Shown here: positions 56,262-64,000 of the stretch, in pieces
Layout of the letters: every line of letters starts with the position of its first letter
How positions within the stretch are numbered: position 1 is the stretch's first letter
NCBI GenBank assembly: GCA_039545295.1
Contig: BCIK01000009.1
Coordinates: 310,001 to 374,000, forward strand
Direction: 5' to 3'
Origin: Udeniomyces pyricola
Taxonomy: Eukaryota; Basidiomycota; Tremellomycetes; Cystofilobasidiales; Mrakiaceae
Length of the DNA stretch: 64,000 nt
Program-made: the position numbers and the translations under genes
The notes under the pieces: generated by a model
The model's input: only the letters and a program-made list of their open reading frames with translations
What the model was told of the DNA's origin: nothing
The model's database searches: none

Positions 56262-58013
56262 CTACTGGGCGTCAACTTTGGCCCCGATGCCGTCGTCGCT
56301 GGTGAAAAGAGGCTCGTGCTCGGGCTTGGCCTGGAGCCCACCCTCGGCCTCGACTTTGCTCTCCAAGGTCTCCATCGACGAGGGGTGCTCTAGGTCTTCC
56401 TCTTCTTCGATGTCGGCTGAAGGGGAAGAAAGGGATGGAACAGCAGGGAGGAAGATATGGGGGAGGGAGGAGTGTGGAGGAGAGGGGACCGGATTGGTAA
56501 CAAAGATGAAGGAAAGAAGCCAACAGATAAAGGGGTAGGATATTCCGAAGCAGCTCTGTCAGTATAACCAAGATCTCGTACGCCCCACGCCCCCCGGGTT
56601 TCATGCCTCATTTTCCTCTCTTCCCGACTTTCTCCTGGAGTATGAGACGTACTCGAGCCGTAAATTTCAGGGTGAGCCCTCAGACAATCTTGCATCGATC
56701 GGAAGAGCTCGACGCACTCCGACCCTTTGATCTCGGCCTCCGAATGGACGAAGCAAGAGAAGGCCGCACGGAAATCGGGCCCGCAGGGACCGTGGGGCTG
56801 GAAAGATATTCGAATTCAAAGGTAAGTGATTTGAAGAACAGAGAGATCGAGATCAGATATGAGGATAGACCGTCAAAAGCGGAAGACTTTTTCAAAGAGA
56901 AAGTTGGGAGACAGATCGATTGAGCGCATCCGCTTTGCATAGAGAACGTACCATGTCACCCAAACACTGTTGTAACCCAAAAGCAATGAGAAAGAGAGAG
57001 AGATCAGATCAATTCGAGTGCGTCTAACAGTGATGTACAAGTTTGTAAGTGGCTACGTACCGGGCAGTCCCACTGGAAAGCAGGCAAGCAGACAAAAGCG
57101 AGCGAGTTGATTCGTCAGCCAAGATTTCACCCACCAACCAGTCTAACTGTACTCTCACGCCCGTCTACGCGTCATTTTGTCAGTAGACGTGTCTGAGATC
57201 ATGTACTTTACCACAGGGAGGAGAGGCAAAGCAAAACAAAACAAAAAGAAACTCACGTTGATCTCTCCCGTTTCTTCATTGTACGCAGCCGCCTGACTTC
57301 CCCCTCCACCTCCCTCACTTGCCTGCTCATCACCCTCTTCCGTCTCCTGATCCCGATCCCGCCCTTGGTTTCCATCTGGCTTCACATCGTCCCCCTCGGC
57401 ACCCGGAGCGGGTTCATCTCCAACAGCAGTTTCGAATTTGGCGACCTTTTCGATCGAGCCTTTGCCTTCGCCGTGGAGGACGCCAGTCGCGGTCGAGTGG
57501 ATCTCATCCGAGCCGCCCATGGAAGATTGTGAGACGGAAGAAGAGGCGGTCGCGGGCTTCTTGATGGGAGACGACCCCGAGGAGGCTAACGAGTACACAA
57601 CCCAGAGGTAACAGCGAGAGTGTGAGAGAGAAAGAAAGAAAAGAGAAAAAAAAGGTAAGGGCGACCGGAGGTGATCAGTTTCAAGGAGCTCTCATCCGGA
57701 AAAGGGTGAGCTTGGAATCGCGTCGGGGGATGTCTGGATCCCAACGAGCTCAGCTATAGATCCCATCCTAAGCAAGGGTCCAAGCCCGCAGTTAGAAGCC
57801 AAAAGAGAGTGTGAGAGACGCACGACTGTCCATCATGAGGGCGTTGGCCGGCGAGCTCAGCAAGCTGTACGTGACTACAGCGGACAGGCCTACGGTGGCA
57901 AGGAGAGCCGTCGATCGGAGCGGCGCGCGAGGCCGAGGTGTGGAGGCGAAGGACGAGGCGGACCGAGTGAAAGCACGGGAAGCGATACGGGGAGCTATGC
58001 GAGAGGCGAACAT
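56262..58013 (-). CDS. MIA40: Mia40/Tim40 mitochondrial disulfide relay oxidoreductase (canonical)
   Basis: Inner-membrane-anchored oxidoreductase that oxidises twin-CX3C and twin-CX9C proteins in the intermembrane space and is re-oxidised by Erv1. The ATG at 58013 gives a presequence ([18 protein letters not shown]) and anchor ([19 protein letters not shown]). An acidic, Gly-rich linker precedes [10 protein letters not shown]. The catalytic core is complete: WDCP (exon 57061-57072), CLGDM (exon 56952-56966), then [16 protein letters not shown] and [20 protein letters not shown], giving CPC plus two CX9C pairs in the usual spacing. The C terminus is acidic ([13 protein letters not shown]) and ends GAKVDAQ. 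The CPC dipeptide border falls on an intron, so the two redox cysteines come from different micro-exons. A tandem-module paralogue lies 5.3 kb away on the other strand. Confidence 0.93.
56952..56966 (-). other. MIA40: 15-nt micro-exon of MIA40
   Basis: Encodes Cys-Leu-Gly-Asp-Met between acceptor acaacag and donor gtacgt, phase 0. It carries the second cysteine of the CPC redox motif. Confidence 0.88.
57061..57072 (-). other. MIA40: 12-nt micro-exon of MIA40
   Basis: Encodes Trp-Asp-Cys-Pro between acceptor tttccag and donor gtacgt, phase 0. It carries the first cysteine of the CPC redox motif. The flanking introns are 184 and 94 nt. Confidence 0.88.
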
Positions 58014-58589
58014 GTGAAATGGGAGATTTGAGGCGAGATGATGGGGGGAAAGTGGGGGTCAATGTTGGTGGGTGGTTGGGAAGGAGCAGCGGTGATGAGA
58101 GCAGTTGCTTAGACAGACGTAATACCGCCCGACGCCCGGCGCGAAGAGGTGGAGGCCGGACATCCTCATGAATCGCTTCGTCAGCGCCCATTAAACGGCG
58201 CTGATTTTTTCCTCTCTTCTTTTGTTTGCGTCAAATTTCCCGCCAAGAATGTCACAAAGGCGATCGGAAACGAGAAAAAAGAAAGACCAGATAGCTACAA
58301 GACTGAGAATCAGAGTACGTCATGAGTCAGATGCGATTGATTTATAGGTTATACACGACGTGGTTGTTGAGTCGATCGCGAGGGAGGAGAACAGCTGAAG
58401 ACAGACGCAGAGACTATCATGTTACAGCCCGGCTCAAACAAGAGGAAAGAGGGAAAGGGAGAAAAATACCAGAGGAACGTAGAGGAATAATAGTAGCAAA
58501 TATAGGAGGAAGAAGAGATTCAGGAAGTAGTTGAAAGATAATTGAAGAATGGTCAGCCCTGACGTCCGACCGGCTGTGCCCAGGACTAA
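58014..58589. promoter_or_regulatory. MIA40 upstream region
   Basis: 576 nt upstream of the MIA40 start on the minus strand; its promoter must lie here. Adenine-rich on the + strand from 58430 to 58540. No gene recognised. Confidence 0.4.
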
Positions 58590-60000
58590 GGCGACTGCTG
58601 AGCGAGACCGTGGTCCCTGGCGAGAGTTTCTATGGCCTCATTTAGAGTATTAGAGGCATGGAGGGCGTGATTAGAACCTCCGATGGGAGCTTGACACTGA
58701 AAAGTCCAAGATGCAAGCGCGATCTGATTATCTTCTCCATGATCGGACCCGCGGAAAACAATTTTGAACGGAATCTCACCTCTGGACAAACTATTGTCAC
58801 CATGGCACCACCACATTCGGTGATCACGAATGGATGGCCGTTGTTACATTAGTACCAGTAGCCAGTCTGCGAAAGAGATAGACCAAACGGTCAGTACAGC
58901 CGATCAAATCAGGAAGGATGGAAACCGTTCCCGCAAAACCTGCACCTTCGACTACTCCAGAGCATCATACACACACCACTGGAAGGATAGTCCCTGTTCT
59001 GATGCAACCTTGCTCTCGAACTCATACTCTACGTTGGGCTCGCGAAGGATATCCCCCCCCCCCCCGAAGCAAACCGTTGCCGGGATTCTATGAATGATTA
59101 AATAACACGCTTATATCAGCACATCATCGACAAAATCGAGAGCGTGTGGCAACACGTATTTACTTTTGTAATTCTGGCGAGTTGAAGCTTTCGTAGCGAG
59201 GGAGAATAGACCGGTTATCAGCTCGCCTGGATCAACCATCTGCTTGATGAAGACGGAGCAGCAATACATACTGTTCGGTCTTCCTCAGTCTATAAAGAAT
59301 GAGCATGACAGTAGAGCAGCGTTAGCCAAAGAAGCGATTCCCTAATCTGACAATGTGAACATACTCACGTAAAATTGGCTCTGTGCGTGGGCGGCCATCA
59401 AGGCTTCACCGAACTTGTAGATATCGTTGTTGAGTTTGAATCGGAATCCATCTTGGGAGACGGCGTTGATGATCTTCTGAGCTTGGTCAGGCGTGAGAGA
59501 CGGAGAGGTGTAGAGTACTGAATCACACGCCAAAGAGCAGACGTCACGTGCTGTGAAGGGGGTGGACTCAAGAGTCGTGTTCCTGACCTGAATGGCGAGC
59601 TCGTCGACTCTTGCAGTGGTATTTAGGGCAGGATTGGCTTCGTGTCGGAAATTGCAGCCAAATGCGCCTCGACTAAGACACGAAGGGATTATATGAGCAT
59701 AGCAAAGCAAGTTCAATCAGCTTCTCCTCGTTGGCCACACGTAGACGTCAGATACGTACTCACTCGCAAGCCCCCGTCGTCCAAAATTGATGACACCTTC
59801 CTGGAACAAACCCTGCGCCTCTACCTCGACTGCCTCCTCGTCCTCGCCCACTATGTTGTCCACGGGGATTGTTGAACCCGCCTCGATGTCTGAAAGCTGG
59901 ATAAGGCAAAATCGATATGAGTGTCGGTCATGGCTGCACAAATCACCCAGCCGGTCCGCATCGGACAGACTCGAGAGCACGTACGCTGAGACATGACGAT
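58590..60000 (-). CDS. Unrecognised multi-exon gene, structure unresolved
   Basis: Several minus-strand stretches look coding but I cannot join them with confidence. The best are an acidic block SDIEAGSTIPVDNIVGEDEE continuing to GVINFGRRG (about 59765-59896), a helical block LTPDQAQKIINAVSQDGFRF then NNDIYKFGEALMAAHAQSQFY ending at a GTGAGT donor (59371), an 18-nt candidate exon TEEDRT (about 59273-59290), and a final block with FRGSDHGEDNQIALASW and TLNEAIETLARDHGLAQ ending at a stop near 58588. The blocks need phase changes at splice sites that I could not all satisfy, so there may be two genes. No signal peptide or membrane segment is seen in the acidic block. I recognise no family. Confidence 0.35.
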
Positions 60001-61083
60001 CTTGAATGTTGTATATGTTGAAGGTATAAGAGCGCAAACTTTGAGGATGTCTTGTTAGTGAGGTCAAGGTGAAGCCTGGGTGGGACCCGAATCGAAGATC
60101 AGGTGAAGGGCATGAATTGATCATGGAAAGGGGGGGGGGGATTGACGATTGGGAGGAGAATATGAGGACATGATAGTTGTATATGAGCGGAACCAACGCT
60201 TGCTTCATCATGCTCCGTCCCTTCGAGTCGACCTTTAATCTGGGATATTAATGAAAAGCGCACTACTCTGCGACTGTGAGAGAGCTACGAGATCTGATGA
60301 CCCCAGAACACTCCATCGGAGCACGATTGATGCCCATGGTCGTACTGGTAAGCTCGTGCGATCGTCGTGGTCGATACAGGTAAAACAATCAGCTGGTCAT
60401 CATATGGCGTCTCGACGAGACAAGGTTTTGATTGATCTCCGCCCAAGCCTACGCAGATCCGTATAGACGAAGACTGGCTTGGTTGAGGGTGGGTCATCGT
60501 CATGTTGAAAGTCCGTGAGGGGGATAAGTGAACGTCGTACGCGTCGCGTATATATGTGTGTGGGTTGCTTGTGAGCTTGGTCACCATCACATCCGCGGTC
60601 GACGATCATCGTAATCACAAGCTAGCCTGATCGCGCGCTTGACGTTGACGTTGACATGTTCCACATCCGATGCTTGTCTATCGTCCTACAAACAATGCTG
60701 ACACTCGACTCGTGGTGTACAATCCACACTTATCCTATCGCCTATCTTGGCACGTGCTCCTACTGGCTCGTCCACCACATCGGTCCCGGTCAATCGACCG
60801 ACTGTGTGACGTTGCACGGACCGACCCGCCCCTTTGCTTGAGAGCTCGGCGTCACTTTGCCTTCAACCCGCCCCCTTTCTTTTACGTCCTGATGCCTTGA
60901 GGTAGAGGCTGAAGTGGGAGTCGATTTTTGATCGTCCTTGACGAGTACCCTTGCATCCACTCTCGAGCTTGCGTGAGCAAACAGAATCCTTGACTCTGGC
61001 TGGTATGTCGAGGCATACGTACTGACCGTCTGCAAATCTTTCTACTTCGGAAGCCAACAGATCCCCTCCCTATCGATCACGTC
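60001..61083. other. Spacer before the cupredoxin gene
   Basis: 1,083 nt with a G run near 60131 and several short open frames without any motif. It should contain the promoter of the cupredoxin gene and the upstream region of the unresolved minus-strand gene. No RNA gene or repeat is visible. Confidence 0.4.
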
Positions 61084-62638
61084 ATGCGCTCAGCATCGTT
61101 CCTTTTGACGACTTTTTCGCTCTTCACCTTGGCCAAGGCCCAAGATAGTCCTTTGGCGGCACCCACCTCATGGCCTGTCGCCGTCGATGGGCAACAACCT
61201 CAACCTTCCCCCTCGATCCCAGCAGACCCAGCCATGTACTCTCCTGTGGAAACCTATCCTCCACCTCCAGCTCAAAGCGGTAGTACTCCCGCACCTGAGG
61301 TATGGTCTCAGCCTCCGCCTCCGCCAGCTCCGACATCGGCCGCTTCGACGACATGGGTCGAAAGTCAGAGCCAGCCATCCTCCTCGCCTTTCCCCATTTG
61401 GCCAGTCCAGAACCAAACGCAATCAAGCTTGTCCACCGCTCCCACATCTACAAGTCAGAACGTGACGCAAGCCTCTAGCTCAACATCCGCCCCACTGGCG
61501 TCCTCGATTGTCGCAACAGCGAACGGAACCCTCGGAACGATCGTCAACACGACGGTGGCTAACCAAGCTGCAGCCTCGGCAGCAGCAGCCCGTTATCCGT
61601 CCAGCAACTACACCGTGGTTGTGGGAGGAGACAGTGGTCTTGGTAGGCCACACTTCCATAAAATACCTACATATTCCGAAACACGAATATTGGCTCACCA
61701 TTTCGCTCGTGCCTGTCCACCTACAGTCTTCTCACCCCCCAACATGAATGGCATTCCCTCTGGTTCGATCGTAACATTCGAGTTTCACTCCTCCAATCAC
61801 TCGGTCGTCCGATCATCATCCTTCCTTGACCCATGTACTTCGCTGCAAGGCGACGGGGCGTTTGACTCAGGCTTCCACCCGGTCGACATCGAAGACGCGA
61901 ATGCGAACGCGTAAGTGGATCCTTTCGTTCAACTATCTCTCGCTGACTTACCAAGCACTCAACACAGGCGGTGCTATGTCTTTCTATCTGCCTTGTAGTT
62001 CTACGTCCTATCCCACATTCACGGTGAAAATCAACGATACAGCCCCGGTGTTCTTCTATTGCTCGTACGTCCATGGACCTCTCTGGCCTTGCCCAGCCCT
62101 GTCTTTCTCGCCGAAGCTGACGGCTCACAAAAACGACGTTCTTCCCAGCCAACTTGAGCTCACAAGTCACTGCGGCAACGGCATGGTTGGCGTGATCAAC
62201 GTCCAAAATGCAACCGAATCTTATGCCGCGTTCCGCGCTCGGGCGGTGAGTCCTCGCCCTTACAGTTAGCTACCTATCACTAAAGATGCACCCGCAAATC
62301 GCACACTTATTTGTGCTTCGTTCTTTGTTCTTCTTCCTTCGTTTGCATGCTTTTTGCTTGTCAGATCGCTATGAATGGAACATCGTCTCCCTCCGCCCGA
62401 CAAGCTCAGCAGTCTGCTAGCTCAACCGCCTCATCCGGGTGAGTTACTATCGATATGACGTTATATCGGGAGTTCTGCGCTTGGTGTCGGTTAAATTAAT
62501 CTATGTGCTCACCTCCTTATCAGGGCTTCGGCAACGTATGGGATGGCTGCGGAGGCTTTGAAGACAAGTCAGTCGGCGATCATAGTGCTTTCGGCTTGGA
62601 CGGTATTGGTACTTGCCGCTACGGGGTTGATGAGTTGA
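61084..62638 (+). CDS. Secreted, probably GPI-anchored cupredoxin-domain protein
   Basis: Cell-surface protein of the fungal Ser-rich cupredoxin type. The ATG at 61084 starts a signal peptide (MRSASFLLTTFSLFTLAKA). A Pro/Ser/Thr-rich region of about 140 residues with N-glycosylation sites (NQT, NVT, NGT, NTT) follows. The cupredoxin domain has NYTVVVGGDSGL joined to VFSPPNMNGIPSGSIVTFEF, then HSSNHSVVRS (first His ligand), TFTVKINDTAPVFFYC (Cys ligand) and SHCGNGMVGVINV (second His and Met). The C terminus is Ser/Ala-rich and ends in a hydrophobic stretch (IIVLSAWTVLVLAATGLMS), typical of GPI signals. Best splicing of the second intron is 61911-61998, using the tgccttgtag acceptor, which restores the frame. 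Copper binding is likely from the ligand set; the biological role is unknown. Confidence 0.82.
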
Positions 62639-62982
62639 GGTGTTAGTTGTCGTCTCGTTCGGGTACGGTTGTGAGCTGGAATCTGGTCGACTGGGATTTA
62701 GCGTCGCCCAAGGGTTTTTGTTTATTTATCTAATATAATGTCTTACAAGGGAAATGGATATATGTTCAGAAATCAGCAAAGAAAACGAGGTGCTTGGTTT
62801 GTCGACCCCTCATCGATGCTTCCTTTGCCGGTAATACCGAATCTCGGGTTTCGCTTGATCACAACGGTTCATTTCCTGCTGACCATCATCGTCATCGCCA
62901 TCGCAAGATCACTGCGCTTAGTCTATCGGACACTGACTTTTCGAGACCGAATTTGGCTCGACCCACTCGCTTAAATCTAGAC
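62639..62982. other. Spacer cupredoxin gene / 5-formyl-THF cyclo-ligase gene
   Basis: 344 nt with an AT-rich 3' untranslated region (tttatttatctaatataatg near 62717) and the promoter of the next gene. A 78-codon frame here (62738-62974) has no motif and is probably not a gene. Confidence 0.4.
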
Positions 62983-64000
62983 ATGTCGGCCGTATCGCCC
63001 CTGCCCAACCTCAAGCGAACTTTGAGAAAGTCTGTCCAGCAGATCCTCAAGACGATTCCTGCTCCGTCTGTCGCCGCTCAATGTCAATCGATGCATCACC
63101 TCTTGGTTCAGCAAGCTCTTTCTCTCTCACTCTTCATACTGACACATATAACACGTCCTCGTTTTTTCTACTTTTGCAGCAAATGCGATTCTCGCGACAC
63201 TTCTGACCCATCCGGCTTACACTGCGTCTCGTTCACTTTCCATCTATCTTTCTCTCCCCAACTCTGAGATTGAGACGCTCTCCATCGTCCAACACGCCTT
63301 GAGTCAAGGTAAAAACGTCTTTGTGCCATGGACCCCGAAGAAGGGTGAAGGGGATGGTCGGATGAGGATGGTTCGGGTTGAGCGAGACGAAGTCGGTGAG
63401 GGGTCGGAAGGAAGAGAAAAGTGGGAGCGGGACGGTTGGGGGATTCCCGTGGTGGGACTCGACCGGAAGGGCAAGCCTAGGGATGATGGTGAGTATACAA
63501 AAATGCGAAGCTCAGCTGCAAGAGGATGTAATGCGCATTGGAGAGAGCGGAAGGGGAAGGAGGGGGCATAGCGTCACGGCGACGCTTCCGTAACTGATTT
63601 GGTGCTCCTTCTGCTCTTCGCCCCTCAACAAAGCTCTCACACCATCTGCTACCTATCCACCCTTGGATCTTATCTTACTTCCTGGTGTAGCGTTCTCGAC
63701 GGCATCCGAGACCTCTCTTTACTCCCGACTCGGTCATGGTAAAGGGTGAGCAACCTCTCTTGACCCATTACGCTTTGATTCGGTCTATTCCGAATGAATG
63801 ACACTCCGTTCTCACACTCATTGATTTTTTTTCTATTATTCTTCATGAATTCAAGGTATTATGACTCGTACATTTCCAACTACCGTGCTTTTTGCTCGTC
63901 GCACGACGTCCCCGGGCCCAAGCTCTGTGAGTGCTGACGATCGTTTTGCTTCAGTGGCGTAAGTTCACCTGGAGGCATTAAGACTTCGGGACTGACTTGA
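62983..64000 (+). CDS. 5-formyltetrahydrofolate cyclo-ligase (methenyl-THF synthetase), 5' part
   Basis: ATP-dependent enzyme that converts 5-formyltetrahydrofolate to 5,10-methenyltetrahydrofolate, returning folinic acid to the one-carbon pool (yeast Fau1). The ATG at 62983 gives MSAVSPLPNLKRTLRKSVQQ, the usual N-terminal helix with the basic LRKxxxxxL pattern. After an intron (donor in caat|gtcaat) comes SNAILATLLTHPAYTASRSL, IYLSLPNSEIETLSIVQHAL and SQGKNVFVPW. Later exons give DLILLPGVAFS and SRLGHGKGYYDSYI, the conserved G-R-GxGKGYYDxY substrate/ATP loop, with SNYRAF following. The gene runs off the window, so the last part is missing. At least three introns are visible. An acidic insert (EVGEGSEGREKWE) lies between the two conserved halves. 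Confidence 0.88.

Noticed and set aside
59340..59900. A small secreted cysteine-rich protein
   Set aside because: The coding blocks lack a signal peptide, and the few cysteines are not in a recognisable spacing.
60656..60900. Hydrophobic short frames of 60-76 codons upstream of the cupredoxin gene
   Set aside because: No conserved pattern or splice context; likely chance frames in the promoter region.
61911..61999. A one-base frameshift in the cupredoxin gene
   Set aside because: It disappears when the second acceptor (ending 61998) is used; that site has a better pyrimidine tract and restores the domain.

Overview
The window is a 64 kb piece of a fungal nuclear genome, most likely from a basidiomycete. 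The evidence is gene content (betaine-lipid synthase, Mil1-like hydrolase, TRF-type telomere protein, fungal membrane-anchored Mia40, germinal-centre kinase of the Nak1/Don3 type) and structure. Nearly every gene is cut by several short introns of about 70-200 nt with GTNNGT donors, CTGAC/CTAAT branch sites and YAG acceptors. Genes lie on both strands with no operons. I could not place it to genus. There is no sign of a transposon, CRISPR array, rRNA gene or tRNA gene. C/G homopolymers of 10-20 nt are scattered through introns and spacers; two assembly gaps and three single N bases sit next to simple repeats.

Layout. 0-4.5 kb: 3' end of a PIN-like membrane transporter (+), then ALG12 (+), which has a gap inside. 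4.6-15 kb: NOP9 (-), PSF2 (+), ZPR1 (-). 15-26 kb: GCK-III kinase (-) and a very long Mil1-like hydrolase (-). 26-32 kb: TFB3 (+) and enolase (+). 32-40 kb: BTA1 (-) and ATP synthase subunit e (-). 40-48 kb: TRF/Taz1-like telomere protein (+) and a fructosyl-amino-acid-oxidase-like flavoenzyme (+). 48-58 kb: a small mitochondrial protein (+), a Mia40 paralogue with two CPC modules (+), the PLP-synthase glutaminase SNO1/pdxT (+), a divergent transaldolase (+) and canonical MIA40 (-). 58-64 kb: an unresolved minus-strand gene, a GPI-type cupredoxin protein (+) and the 5' part of 5-formyl-THF cyclo-ligase (+).

The genes are mostly housekeeping and do not form one pathway. Mitochondrial functions are frequent in the second half: subunit e, two Mia40-type oxidoreductases and a small predicted matrix/IMS protein. 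Two themes stand out. First, there are two Mia40 genes within 9 kb. One carries two CPC-CX9C modules in tandem, and the second module has lost exactly the two cysteines that form the inner disulfide in the family. Second, micro-exons are very frequent: 6 nt in enolase, 12+15 nt in MIA40, 12+12 nt in the flavoenzyme, 21 nt in SNO1. All are multiples of three, and several carry an active-site residue or a family-conserved motif. Exon boundaries given here are read from splice-site sequence and family conservation, not from transcripts.
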